From Symbiodinium kawagutii (taxonomy: Eukaryota > Sar > Dinophyceae > Suessiales > Symbiodiniaceae), in the NCBI GenBank assembly GCA_009767595.1, contig VSDK01026019.1:68426-132425 (forward strand): a stretch of DNA of 64,000 nt, given 5' to 3'. Under the pieces are notes generated by a model. It did not search any database and was not told where the DNA came from. It saw nothing but the letters and a program-made list of their open reading frames with translations. The position numbers and the translations under genes are program-made. This document shows, in pieces, positions 11,462-22,019 of this stretch; the stretch's first letter is position 1, and every line of letters starts with the position of its first letter.

Positions 11462-11849
11462 GGTGCAGTGTTCACAGTCTGGCATGGCCAGTGGTGGTTT
11501 GATGCATACGGATAGAGTTCCCAAAACGCGTTTGGAAAACCACGATTGTTTCCCGGGGCTACCAACCAACAAGATGTAACTTTAACTAGGCATTGGACGG
11601 CATTGTTGGTTCTTGTGGGTTGCTATCCCCTGCGATGAACCAATAATTGAGCAGTAGCAATGAGCAGGTTGTCAAATAGCAAATCTCAACCAACAGTCAT
11701 CTAGCTGCTGGCTGAACGTAGCTATAGTTGTTAGATTACTCTTGGCTCATAGTTCACAATCTCCTATTCTCACGCAGCCTATGAACCAACAGTTACCCAA
11801 CTCGTTCTTTCTCAATATAGGTGACTCCCAAATCATCCCCAAGCAGTCC

Positions 11850-12075
11850 GTTTCAAATGATCAATGAATCGTTTCAGGGGTCCCCCAATTTGAGAAGCCC
11901 TATGCCGGGGGTGGGGAAGCACCCACCTGGGGCCGCTCAACGTAGGGAGAAGCGGCAACCCCTTTGTCTCCCCCCGAAGGGCGCCTTCCCATTCCTTCAG
12001 CCGCCAAGCAAGTTGCGCCTGAGCGACCAGAAACGACCCTGTGGCCGCCTGAATGGGGAACCATCTGCTGAGGGT
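11850..12075. other. GC-rich island open in several frames
   Basis: The block is open in one plus frame and two minus frames. None shows a recognisable motif. It could hold an exon of the TXNDC9-like gene's C-terminal part but I cannot support that. Confidence 0.2.
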
Positions 12076-12582
12076 TAGCAAATCTTCGTGTCATGTCATG
12101 TCTTTGTGTCATATCATGTCATGTCATATCCAACCTGTAGATGAGAAACTCGCCACGTTTTCGAAACTTACCAAATCTGCCAACATGTTGGCAACAACAG
12201 CCGAACCCAAACAAACCCGGTATACAGCAGATATAGTCAGAAAATTAGAGGCATCGATTGGAATATTTCAGAAACCAAAACTGCGCAGTTATACAGTTGC
12301 TGTCCCAATTCACCAGGGTTTTACGAAGCCAGCGACGGCGCCACAAACCAGAAAGATTCATACACTTCAACAAAATCACAGGCAAGAACTGTCATAACAA
12401 CTTGCACTCACATCTCTGTAGTCAATTCATGTTTTTGCATATTGACAAAAACCATACTCTACTTGAAGGTCTGTGAAACGGCCCAAATCACTCAGACCTA
12501 CCCAAAAGTTGCCTCTGTAAACAGCAGACCCCTGGCGCAAGGATGGTTGCCTATTACATAAGTAACTGGACGGGTAGAGAAA

Positions 12583-15500
12583 GGTACCCAAAGAGACACA
12601 GGTGCCGGTGCTTCCGCTTGTCTCCAAGACACCGTGGCAAACTCCTCTCCGCCTTGGGAGTGATCTGCCCCAGTTTCATGGTGAAGACATGGTGATTCCC
12701 TGGGTGATTGTTGGACATGTTCCCAGGATTGGTGCATTGGGTGGTTTCACCAAACAGGGTCCCCCCAAATCATTCAGTTTGTTTATCGTTTGTAGTAACA
12801 AACCGACCATTTCAGGGGTTCCCTATTGTAAGAACCCTCCATATTGTTCCTGGTCCTATATATGTTCCCAGCTTCGGCAAATGCACAAGCAGAGCGTCGC
12901 TGAGTTTCTGGCCAAGCCCTTCGAACCCCACTTGGCGTCCTCCAACGGGAAGAGTGAACTGATGGTGTGGTTGGGTCAGCTCCACCACCGTCCACCACCA
13001 AGATTCTAATCATTTGAGGCTGAGGATCACCCTTCACAAGCTTCAGTCTGGCAGGGAACCAATCTGGACAAAACCTGGACACGTCATTCTGAGGATTTGA
13101 CCCACTGGTGTTGATTCATCCCCCATCAGGTCTTTGGATGTCTTTGCCTTATATCACATGATGTCACCGGACGAAATAACTTCATGTGTTACCATCATCA
13201 TATGTTTTAATATGATGATGTTATGATGTTTGGCTGGTTACCATCATAACTTCTCATAACTTATCATAATATCATATGATGTTAGTCATAACATCGTAGC
13301 CTTGTCCATTGCAAGTGCCAGGACTGCGTCGCTCAAACGCTGTCCTTTGGCCACGCCGTCGATGAAGACAATCACACAGGGCAAGGTTCGGACCTCAGGT
13401 GGTCTTTGCATACGCAGGTCTGAAGCTTACCCTGCCAGGGTGGCGTTACCAGCCTTGCCAACAGCCACGAAATGCCACAAGCCTTCAGCCGCCCAGGCTG
13501 ATCCTGATAGGTTCAATCTATTGTTATCCATCGGTCAATGGCACCCATATTTGTATATTCAAAAACACCCAACCAGTTTTGAAATACTATAAGGTCGGAC
13601 AGTCGAGCTGTATGTGGATGTCCCATCACTGCTGTTTCTACCTGTTTGATACTGCTGATGGAAATCTTACACAGGTTGACCGATCATTTATCCAAAATAG
13701 GAGCACCCCCAAATCATCCAATTGCTGCACTGCTTGGTCCTTCCCAAGACCTGGCCGAGTCGAAACACCCGACTTCTACACCTTGGCCAACCCTCCCCGA
13801 TGCTGTGGGCGCCCATCCTGGCCCATCGCCATCTTCAAATCCAGGCACCGCAAGCTTCTCGACAAAGAAGGGCGCCTTCTCCGCGTTCAGCTTCACGAAT
13901 CTGGAACCGGTGCAGAGCCGTCGCCATGGGCGTTCTATGCAAATGATGGTTACATAGGGTTGTTAATTGATGGTTCAATGAATGGTTGGTTTAGAGTTGA
14001 ATTGTGCTTGGTGGTGAATGGTTGAATGAATGGTTGATTCATGGTTGAATCATGGTTAAAATGCTGGTCAATGGATGGTTAATGGTGCTGAATTGATGGT
14101 TGATGATAGTTCATGATGCTTGCTTTGAAAGGGTGAACTCCGAATGGCTCCACAAACCCAGCGTGCACTGGTGACTTGGTAACCTTTTATGAGGCTTTGA
14201 TGGTTAATGATTTCATAGTGAATAAGGGTTGGGAATGAGGGTTAATGATGGTTGACCATGATGGTTGATGAAGGTTTCTGATTATGGTTAATGACATAGT
14301 GATGGTTAATCACAACGATGGTTTATAATCATTGATAGTCAACAATGATGGTTAATGACGGGTGCAGTTACAATGACCAAGAAAGTAATTGATCATAACT
14401 ACTGGCTAATTGTAACTAACCAATCGACCAAGCTGAGGAGAAATACAATTTCTCTGGATGTTCTTGGTGAATGATTGTCAGTCAGGAAGTCTTTTGATTA
14501 CCAAGAAAATATCCAGCGGTCAACCAGTAACTGTGGATCAAATATGGGCTTCCCTGCTCCATCCACAGTGCCCTACGGTGAAACGTACCTCGGTCACAAC
14601 CTGTTGTAATAATCAACAGGATTCCCACAATCTCATAATTCCTTTTGAACAGTCAATCATTGATGACGATTGCAGTAGTTGAGCATCCTGTTATTGACCA
14701 AAATTAACTATTCTAAAGAATCAAGTTGCAAATCATTGGTAGCCAGAATCATTGGTAGCCAGTATCAACCGTTGTCAATCCATATGAATCATTATCAACC
14801 ATGATAGACCACCACTAACCATGATTACCAGTAGTAGTAGTAGCATTAGTGACCATGGGTGATCAATGCGCTAGGCCGTTGGCCACTGGGCTGACACTGT
14901 TCCACAGCATCGCTGCCTGGTTCCGAAGAACTTCTTGGCGCATTTACCTTGAGACACGTGTCACAGAGTGAACACCATCTCAGAACATGAATCATGATCA
15001 CGAAAAATATTTCCAAATATAAGCCAGACAAGACACTGTTGAGACATAGAAAGACCACCCTTTCCCAATGCCATTCACCATAGCAAAATCAACTGCAGCC
15101 GCCAAATGTCCATGGATCATATGGTAGTTTCTCAGAATAGGGGTACCCCCCAATCATCCATTAATAATCATTTATAGTAAGAAACCAACCATTTTTGGGG
15201 GTTCGCCATTTTGAGAAACCACCATATCGACGGTGGTGGTTGACACTTGGGAGGTGATGCTACCAGCAGCTTCCCATGCCCCCAGTGCCAAGGATCTCAG
15301 GTGCATGTCCATGATCTTGCATTTCCTCAGGAAGCGGGTGAGATGGTCAGATGGTGTACATGGATGGTTGAAGAGTCATTTAGCATGGTTAGCCATGTTG
15401 ATCATGTGATGGTTAATATTGATCATATGTTGATGATGAATGTTGATGGTTGATGTTGATGGGCTAATTTTGATGGATGGATGGATGGATGGACGGATGG

Positions 15501-18500
15501 TTAATGAAGGCAAAGGGACAGGGATCGCAATTTCAAGCCCCATGGTGATCCCGAGTCCCTAGCTGCAATTCCCCAAGAACCCATCAGCATATTGGCATTC
15601 GGCTCGTGTTCAAGTGATGAGTACGTGCACAAATACATACACTGGTGGGTGGTTTCAACAACTATAAAAATATCAGTCAACCAATCAACCAACTGTCTGT
15701 TAATACCAGGGAGAATAAAAACATCTAAAAAAACACCAGCCAAATACATATCATATATTTACATTGCCCCCAGCGATGGTTGCGTCCGCGTGGCTCGAAA
15801 TGCCGGTGGTAGAAATGCACCACGCAGAGATTGGAAGAGGTGACAACCTGCCAACCGGCCCAGCGGGGAAGGTTGATGGTTGGTTAAGGCAAATGCTTAC
15901 AATAATCATCCCTCAGAAAATGGTTGATAAGTGGTGAACTCATTGCTGATAAAGGTCCACTAGTAATGGACTCGTGGTTAATTTTAACCTTTAATGAGTG
16001 GATCGTTCATGTTCAATTGACTGTTAATTCATAATTGTGAATCGATGTTTGATAAGTTATCAAGGTCAGCTAAGTGGTCAGCTAATAGCTGATATCTGTT
16101 GATGGGATGGTGCAGTAGTGATTTTTACTACACAGCGCATGAAAAAAAAAACAGCAGGATCTCTCACAACAAGAAACGGTAGAACCAGCCGGGTGCCAGC
16201 GGGGAAGCGGTCATCGAGCACCAAGTTCAACGATAATGATAATCATAGTCATAGACCAGTTGGTCATAGTGGTAAACCATAGATTCGCAATAATGACAAT
16301 GATGATACTATCACGAATTTTGAGGCTGCCCTTTGCCCCATTAACAAGTTGGTTAAAAAACAATGCTAAATCCATCAAAATCCATTCCAAGCATTTCCAA
16401 GCTATAAACCACAGCCACTTTGTCACCGTACATGGCTCGTGGCAAACTGTGCTGGGAGCGTCGGACCTTGGGTGGGCCTGTTGTCTGCCACTGATGTCGA
16501 GTCTCAATGACTGAGGACATACCCTCTGGTGATCTAACATAGCAATGGAAAAATACACCATTTATGGCCAATTTCCCAGGGTTTCTCTATAAAACATAGT
16601 GATTTTCCATTGCTATGCTCACCAGAGTGTAACCAAACAGCAACAAATGACGGAGTCATACAATCTCTGGACATCATCATGCTGATCTCTCACCATGGCA
16701 GCTGCGCCTACATGGGGCCATCCACCCATGGCTCCGCCGCAACCGTAGCATCCACACCTTCAAGAACTCCTCCTCGGCGATTTCATCGTAACCACCGTGG
16801 CCTGGTGGCGCGGCAGGTGAAGGGTAGTCCCATGGCTGATCCCATGAGCTCCGTTGGTGGAGGTGAATGATCCGTGCGCTGTGATCCCCCTAGGCTCTGG
16901 TTGTGATCCCATTACGGTTGTGATCCCCGAGTGGACTGGTGGTTTCCGAAGCCATAGGGGACCCCGAAAATAGTAGGATTTTTTGCTTTAAATGACTAGT
17001 GCGTGCATGATTTGGGCGTACCACTATTTCAAGAAACCCTCAGGTGATTGATTGTGATCTATGATCATGCCGGGTTAGTCATCTATGATAATGATTGGTA
17101 TTGATTGTAGATCTGATTGATTAATTATCATGGGTAGTTGATCGATGATGATAGTTGCTATTTCCATGAGTGATTGACATTATGACTATGACTGCTGATT
17201 ATGTTCTACAGTTGTGATTGCTATTCAGGTGAATGGTAAATGTTTGGGTGTAAGACCACTAAAAATCACACACGATGGCTCAGCACCGCTCGGCGCTGTC
17301 GGGAATCATTCCTGTTGCAAGAAGGGATTGCCATGTACAGCCAATCTATCTCGTGAGTCCTCCGTGGGTGCACATGTCTCAAACTTGGGGAACCAATTTG
17401 GAACCAGAAACAGGCCTAGGTCATCCAGAATTAGCCATGGTGTACCAAAAAATGTTTGAAGTTGTTTCTTAAGGACACATAGTATCACCTTCACAAGTAG
17501 GGGTACCAAAACAAAAGGATCCAACAAAAAATACCAGGCACATCCAGGCACAATACAAGGAGTACGAGCATAACTTTGCCGCGTTTTGTGCTACCGCCAC
17601 CATCATGATGCCCTTTGCTGGCAAAAGTTTTGCCCAGTACGTTCAGCACCGCTTCAAAGCTGGAGAATCATCTGCAGAAACCATGCAGAAACATCAAGTC
17701 GCGGCAAGAAACTGCCACAAGGTTGTCAACATGGGGCTAGGCCAGCAGTTGAGGCTAGCTAGAAGCATTGCCAGTCCAGTGGTAAAACCCCAAACGCCAA
17801 GGGCTTTTCCCCACACCACGGGTGCCCAACCACCAGCACTTCAGCGGTTCAACGCCGCGCTGCCAAGGCACCCAGAGCCGCGTTTTTCTGCTTCTTCTCC
17901 TGGCGATCTGGTCACCCGGATCCAAGGCGTCGCTGAACAAATTGCTTATCGACCAACCATCTTTCAATACACTTGGGAAAACAAAATTAGGTCGCTTTTG
18001 GGCACAGACCCCTTTTGGCACCTGAGAAAGAAAAGGGAAAACAAAAGATCTTCAAAACCAACACCCCAGTTTTCACCTAGCAGAAAACCTAGCTCTTGAA
18101 ACTGCAGAAATACTGCAGGTGCTTAGAGTGATCTCTGCGGAGGGCTCTCTACAACATGGCCTCAGTGTGGTTTGTTCACCTACCCCTAGATGCTGCTCAG
18201 GTAATGGCTTGACCCACAACCATTTTCAGTTGCTATAACTGTTCTACTTCTTGCTGGTTACTATCTCCTAGTCTCAACCATTATGACGTATTATAACCAG
18301 ACACCACTACATAACCACTACAGCTTGCTGCAACTTCTGGTCAATCAGCTACTTATCCATTGGATGGTTGGCTTCCCATGGCTTAACCCAGCTCGCCATA
18401 CCCTCAATGATTTCCAAGCCATGAGGGTCCGCTCGAGGCCTGCATTTCCTGGCGGGCGGTGCCCAACTTTCAGGGCAGTTGTGGTGTCTGTATTCTGTGC

Positions 18501-21006
18501 CGTAAAGCGTGTATTCGCATCTATGTATGTATAATGTTGTATACACATATTCAAAAAAAGTATCTCTATATATATATATATATACATACATACAAAATCT
18601 ATACATACGTGTATGAAAAAAACACCTGTGTATGTACAATGTATTTGAGTTCTATGTAATATGTAGCTGAATGTCTGTGTCCACGGCATGTCTATCTTGT
18701 ATGCCCATATGCCAACTTGATTATATCTATTTGTGCAATTAATATGTGTTCATGCCCACGAGGTATGTATAAATGCATGCGTGTGTATGTGTAGATATTT
18801 GTACATGTAGGCAACCTGTATCGATGCTGATGTGTTCCGGTATACCTGCATGAAAATATACACATATGTAGGCAGATGCATGCATGTGCGCAAAATTGAC
18901 TACATCTACATGTACACGTGCCTATCTATATATGGTAAAGATACATCTGCGGCACATGTGGATCTTACTTCTGAGTTGTGCTCTCCTCCTTTTGAAGATG
19001 CTAATCTAGCGGACCATTTCTGATTTCGTGACTCCATCTTAATGATGGAGCTGTAACATCTTCGATGATCTGCTGAGCAAACATGTGTGGGCCAAATCTG
19101 GTCATGGAATCGAAGTCCTGCTTGACTGCACCGAGTAGCTAGTTGCTTTTGTGTCCAGAACTCATTCATCTACTATGTGACCCATGCGCGTAAAGTCAAT
19201 GTTGAGTCCCCCCAGTTGGCGACTGGTTCAAACTATCTCCACTAATGACTAGTGAATGGTGGGAATAATAGTTTGAACCAGTCATCAACTGGAGATCTAA
19301 CTATCTCCACCTAGCTAATAACTGGTTGAAAAGTTTCTTCAAATGTTTTCGTTCAAATATGCAAATTGGGGGCTGCGCAATTCCCAAGTCTTCAACCAAT
19401 TTGATAAAAAAAATGATCAAAAAAATATCACAAAAAATGATCTCAAAAAACATCTCAATGATCAAATTGTCATCATAATCCATGCCATCAGCCATACTTA
19501 TTCAAGCAAAAACCCTGTAAATGTTTAAAAGCCGTATGCTAAAACACTTATGTCAACAGTAAACTCATTTGACATCGTAGTTAATATACTATTCTTGATG
19601 GTTCATACCGATGACTCATGATACCAATGTACTTAATATGCAAACCTAGTAGTCATTCGCGGTTGTTTACATACTGTTATCAATCGTTGTCAAACGTGTT
19701 TCACCATGACTGGTACCAGGAATACCCTCAACATACATCAAGATGCTCAGCGATGAAAACCGAGCGCACCGAGCCATGCCAGGAGTCACCAGCGCAGCTG
19801 GTGCCTTCATCTGCTTCCGTCTGCGTGCCCGCAGCGCTTCCAGGTCGTCATCTTCATCTGCGCCGGCGCCGTCCTTCTCCTGGGCGTGCGGTACACATGG
19901 CCATGCAGGAAGCAGCAAGGAGGACGACAAAAAGAAGCAACACTATGACTAGTACAAGAATCATTACCAAGGAATAGCATTTTGATCAGAATAACACTAC
20001 TAAAAAGGAAGACAGTGATAACTGTGATCCAAAATCAAAACAAGAACAACAAGAATACAAGGAACAATGGTGAGTACCCAATCATATGCCAAGTGCGTTG
20101 TCCATAAACGTCCCTTCCCAAACCGGTCAATTCTGAAATGGGGCCAAGTGGCCAATGACAAAGTGATACCCTCAAACTTGGTAAATGAGTGAACTATCAA
20201 AATCAAAAAGTCGGTAAATGGATCAATCCAACATCATATACATAGCTGGGATAACAAGCCGGTCATGGCTAGGAGCCAAGACTCACATGCTGCTGACCCT
20301 GGGCCAGTCATTGACACGACGCGGGTGAGCTGGTGTGGTTGCGAGCCGCTTTCAAAAGATGGGCTTGTCCACAGATTTTTTGCAACTGCGAAGTTGGAAC
20401 CCCTGTGTATCTGCATGGTCCATATAGCCAGCTGCCAGGGAAAGAACTATCAGCTGGTACCAGCTATCAATCAATCCACAAATCATGTACCCCTGCTGCA
20501 TTTTTGCTTCGCCAGAATTGCTGCAATGGCCGTCGCTTGGGTGCTTGGGGGGTTACCCCATGGCCATGGAGAGTCCCAGCAGTCCTCGTCATCTTTGGAC
20601 TTCATCTCCCCGTTCGCTTCACCCTTGGAGATGCCAAACAGCCGAGGTAGAACCCATTTCCAGTTTCCCCTACAATCTTCTACTCACCAACTAGGCGACT
20701 ATGCAAACAAGTTGGATCATTGTTGCCTTGGCCGCGACTTCAGTCGATTCCTACCCCGAAGTCAATAAGTGAATCAACAAATAAGTTATTCAGTTGATAG
20801 GAGGTCAACTCAATAAGTGAATCAACTTATTGGGGTTGGTAGTTGTTTGTGATGCACCTGATTCTGAGTCAACCTCCTAGCAACCCCAAATAAGTCACTC
20901 GCGAATCAGGTGCATCACAAACTCCAAAAAACGCCACCTGAGCCGCCTTCAGCCGCTGTTCACTGAGGCTCAGGAACCGATCCGTAGCCATTGGTGTAGC
21001 CTCCAT
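12583..21006 (-). CDS. TXNDC9-like thioredoxin-fold protein (multi-exon gene)
   Basis: Gene-level entry; exons follow separately. TXNDC9/PHLP-type proteins are thioredoxin-fold factors without a redox CxxC that bind the cytosolic chaperonin CCT/TRiC and influence actin and tubulin folding. The predicted protein keeps the family's landmarks in order: a charged helical N-terminus (DEDDDLEALRARRRKQMK), the GHGGYDEI block, VVHFYH plus a single-Cys KCKIMD in place of CxxC, RFVKLNAEKAPF, the cis-proline strand RTLPCVIVFIDG and the terminal VGFEGLGGEEF. Exon phases agree at every join from the charged exon onward. Introns use GT, GC and one tentative GA donor. The exon coding the helix between KAAQ and EKDG, and the C-terminus, were not found. 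Family certain to about 0.85; exact model less so. Confidence 0.8.
12588..12652 (-). CDS. TXNDC9-like exon, GGEEF end of the thioredoxin fold
   Basis: Begins after AAG at 12,653-12,655. Joined to the previous exon it gives VGFEGLGGEEFAT, matching the family's VGFxDLGGxDDF. It may end at the GT after ACG (12,633) or run to the GT at 12,587. The shorter end is equally possible because the following residues (VSWRQAEAPAP) fit the family less well. Confidence 0.6.
12738..12845. mobile_element. Family-1 short TIR element inside a GC-AG intron
   Basis: Left arm GGGTGGTTTCACCAAACAGG plus GTCCCCCCAAATCATTCA; right arm GGTTCCCTATTGTAAGAACC. It lies wholly inside the roughly 260-bp intron between exons 12,913-12,939 and 12,588-12,652 of the TXNDC9-like gene and does not supply its splice sites. 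Confidence 0.55.
12913..12939 (-). CDS. TXNDC9-like 27-bp micro-exon (QVGFEGLG)
   Basis: Acceptor GGAG|GA, donor CTTG|GCCAG (GC type). The 27 bases read (R)RQVGFEGLG in a frame that agrees with both neighbours. VGFxxLGG is a conserved family motif at the end of the last beta strand. Confidence 0.75.
13339..13393 (-). CDS. TXNDC9-like exon, cis-Pro strand
   Basis: Acceptor CTGAG|GTCC, donor CAGC|GTTTGA. Reads VRTLPCVIVFIDGVAKGQ, matching the family's (I/V)xVLPTLALxKDG: the cis-proline and the edge strand of the thioredoxin fold. In phase with both neighbours. Confidence 0.85.
13849..13900 (-). CDS. TXNDC9-like exon, KLNAEKAPF
   Basis: Acceptor TTCCAG|ATTC, donor CTTGCG|GTGCC. Reads (R)FVKLNAEKAPFFVEKLA, nearly identical to the family signature FxKLNxEKAPFLxERL. 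The longer open frames on the plus strand through this block are its shadow. Confidence 0.9.
13960..14350. repeat. Degenerate ATGGTTGAATGA-type repeat
   Basis: Loose tandem of ATGGTTGAATG / ATGGTTAATGATGG units inside an intron of the TXNDC9-like gene. Confidence 0.5.
14917..14947 (-). CDS. TXNDC9-like 31-bp micro-exon (KCAKKFFGTR)
   Basis: Acceptor CTCAAG|GT, donor ACCAG|GCAGCG (GC type). Reads (G)KCAKKFFGT(R), the helix just before the KLNAEKAPF strand. The phases (2 bases in, 2 bases out) fit both neighbours. Confidence 0.75.
15119..15228. mobile_element. Family-1 short TIR element (intronic)
   Basis: Left CATATGGTAGTTTCTCAGAA then TAGGGGTACCCCC; right GGGGGTTCGCCATTTTGAGA then AACCACCATAT. 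A well-preserved copy just downstream of the 15,264 donor, inside an intron of the TXNDC9-like gene. Confidence 0.75.
15264..15325 (-). CDS. TXNDC9-like exon, KCKIMD helix
   Basis: Acceptor CCTGAG|G, donor GCTGCTG|GTAGC. Reads (E)KCKIMDMHLRSLALGAWEAA(G). KCKIMDxHL replaces the redox CxxC of true thioredoxins, as in TXNDC9. The last six residues are an insertion relative to animal homologues, so a shorter end is possible. Confidence 0.8.
15474..15504. repeat. GATG/GGAT microsatellite
   Basis: Short run of GGAT units in a TXNDC9-like intron. Confidence 0.8.
15642..15739. mobile_element. Family-2 short TIR element (intronic)
   Basis: Left CTGGTGGGTGGTTTCAAC, right AAAAAAACACCAGC; the interior shares GTCAACCAATCAACCAAC and the AGGGAGAATAAAAAC block. 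Lies in a TXNDC9-like intron. Confidence 0.55.
15795..15847 (-). CDS. TXNDC9-like exon, VVHFYH strand
   Basis: Acceptor GGCAG|GTTG, donor TTTCGA|GCCACG (GC type). Reads VVTSSNLCVVHFYHRHF(E). VVxHFYR is the first core strand of the TXNDC9 thioredoxin fold. The GA left at the donor joins the G of the next exon to give the Glu codon. Confidence 0.9.
16758..16801 (-). CDS. TXNDC9-like exon, GHGGYDEI
   Basis: Acceptor CACCAG|GC, donor TTGAAG|GTGTGG. Reads (G)HGGYDEIAEEEFLK, corresponding to the family's GHGEYxEIxxExDFF at the start of the thioredoxin fold. Confidence 0.85.
16935..17042. mobile_element. Family-1 short TIR element (intronic)
   Basis: Left CTGGTGGTTTCCGAAGCCAT, AGGGGACCCC; right GGGCGTACCACTATTTCAAG, AAACCC. 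Inside a TXNDC9-like intron. Confidence 0.55.
17469..18098 (+). CDS. Plus-strand open frame inside a TXNDC9-like intron, unrecognised
   Basis: One plus frame stays open for about 210 codons to TGA at 18,098. It contains HIQAQYKEYEHNFAAF, MMPFAGKSFAQYVQHRFKAG and ESSAETMQKHQVAARN, which look like real protein. There is no clear start Met at its beginning (first Met near 17,605) and no recognised domain. The later part is Pro/Arg-rich and less convincing. It could be an antisense nested gene, an exon, or a remnant of a retroposed sequence. Confidence 0.35.
18568..18610. repeat. AT microsatellite
   Basis: A TATATATA run followed by CATACATA. It explains the Tyr/Ile-rich short frames from 18.35 to 18.95 kb. 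Confidence 0.8.
18989..19037 (-). CDS. TXNDC9-like exon (tentative), before GHGGY
   Basis: Reads (ESRNQ)KWSARLASSK(G), analogous to the family's KQEWLSKG that precedes GHGEY. The start is either 19,019 (CAG|AAATGG) or 19,037 (AAG|ATGGAG); both are in frame. The end at TCAAAAG|GAGGAG would be a GA donor and gives exactly the phase needed by the next exon. Confidence 0.45.
19211..19293. mobile_element. Small inverted-repeat element
   Basis: Arms CCAGTTGGCGACTGGTTCAA and TTGAACCAGTCATCAACTGG pair over about 24 bp with two mismatches, around a short AT-rich loop. Located in an intron of the TXNDC9-like gene. Confidence 0.55.
19805..19879 (-). CDS. TXNDC9-like exon, charged N-terminal helix
   Basis: Acceptor CCCAG|GAG, donor ATGAAG|GCACC (GC type). 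The 25 codons read EKDGAGADEDDDLEALRA and then RRRKQMK. An acidic run followed by a basic helix matches the family's DExELExLRxxRLxALRK. Confidence 0.75.
20530..20650 (-). other. Coding-like block, possible exon
   Basis: The minus frame contains GISKGEANGEMKSKDDEDCW. It does not fit the missing N-terminal segment of TXNDC9. A 167-codon plus frame spans the same place without motif support. Confidence 0.2.
20780..20925. repeat. Interleaved inverted repeats
   Basis: Two arm pairs overlap in order a-b-a'-b': CTTATTGGGGTTG with CAACCCCAAATAAG, and TTTGTGATGCACCTGATTC with GAATCAGGTGCATCACAAA (19 bp, perfect). Neither is coding. Confidence 0.6.
20938..21006 (-). CDS. Probable first exon of the TXNDC9-like gene
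   Basis: ATG at 21,004-21,006. The 23 codons read MEATPMATDRFLSLSEQRLK, AAQ and end at CAG|GTGGC. The sequence resembles the family's N-terminal helix (MFSKVLEHQLLQTTK). The second Met (residue 6) could be the start. A Gly-rich frame (GYGNGGYTNGYGS) overlaps on the same strand, so the call is not certain. Confidence 0.5.
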
Positions 21007-21058
21007 TGCCGTAGCCTTGTGCGCACAACTGATCCGCGATGGGAGATGTTGGTTACGT

Positions 21059-21187
21059 GTGGTGGTTTCTCAAGTTACCCCTCGTTCTCATCCAGTTTAT
21101 TGACCAGTTATAGCAATCCATAGCCACCATGTGAACCATTTATAGGCATAGGGGTACCCCTATTTATTCCTGTAAACCACTCATATA
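21059..21187. mobile_element. Family-1-like TIR element (expanded)
   Basis: Left GTGGTGGTTTCTCAAGTTAC, CCCT; right AGGGGTACCCCTATTTATTC then GTAAACCACTCATAT. Just upstream of the probable first exon of the TXNDC9-like gene. Confidence 0.4.
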
Positions 21188-21189
21188 GC

Positions 21190-21720
21190 AATAAACTAAC
21201 CATAATAGACGGTATATTCACTATCATTCCTTATAATCCCCTTCTTAATAACCATTGGTATATAATCATTGTTAACCACTATAATAAACCAAGGGTTAAC
21301 CAAAATAATAACAAGAGGATTATAAGCAATCGGGGGGATTATGATAATCATTGTTAACCATTAATCATCGTTAATCATTGTTAACCCACTATTAACCATT
21401 ATAACCCGTGCAACTATATCATTGTTAACCACTATTAAGCATTATAACTATAGTGTTAACCATCATTCACCACTATAAACCAAGCATAACTTGCTTTCTC
21501 AAGTCATAGGGTCATAGGGGTACCCCGCAGTTACCATCCAGTTGAGAAATCAATAGTGACTATTAATGAGGTTTCTCAAGTCATGAGGGTACCCCCCAGT
21601 TACCAACCATTGGGGACCTCCGAGTTATGGTTGATTTCTTATGGTTGATTAATCATTTATCTGACTAATCAACTACAACTACTAGTTTCCAATTACTAGT
21701 GAATATAACTATAACTAGGT
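21190..21720. other. AT-rich intergenic tract
   Basis: Repeated TTAACCATTATAACC-type sequence with two degenerate family-1 half-elements (21,490-21,550 and 21,570-21,660). No gene seen. Confidence 0.5.
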
Positions 21721-22019
21721 TCACGGCTCATATTGCGCGGTGTAGGAACGTGATCTGACGGCTACATGTCTTTGTCATTCTGAACACGGAATTCCACTGT
21801 GTTTCAACATGTCTCGCATGACGGTGCACAAAAAAGTCCTTTTTTCCGTGCTCTGAAAATCCGAGTCAACTAGTGCCAGCTCACCAAATTTTCATCAAGT
21901 GAGTCAAGAGCTTCATCTATGAAGTAAACCATCAGACGTGAAAGGACGTAGAATCGGGTCATGGATACAGTTGTTGGGGGTGCACATGAACCATGGCGTG
22001 TCGTGACGGATGAAGTCAC

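Noticed and set aside
13399-14025. 208-codon plus-strand open frame
   Set aside because: It covers, in antisense, two strongly supported exons of the TXNDC9-like gene (13,339-13,393 and 13,849-13,900). It is a shadow.
20265-20768. 167-codon plus-strand frame
   Set aside because: Lacks any domain and competes with minus-strand readings inside the TXNDC9-like gene. I could not support it.
20979-21020. Plus-strand TCCGTAGCCATT, like the start of the dinoflagellate spliced leader
   Set aside because: Only about 12 bases match, the rest of the leader (TTGGCTCAAG) is missing, and the stretch is explained by codons of the minus-strand first exon (ATGGCTACGGA). No downstream plus-strand gene was found.
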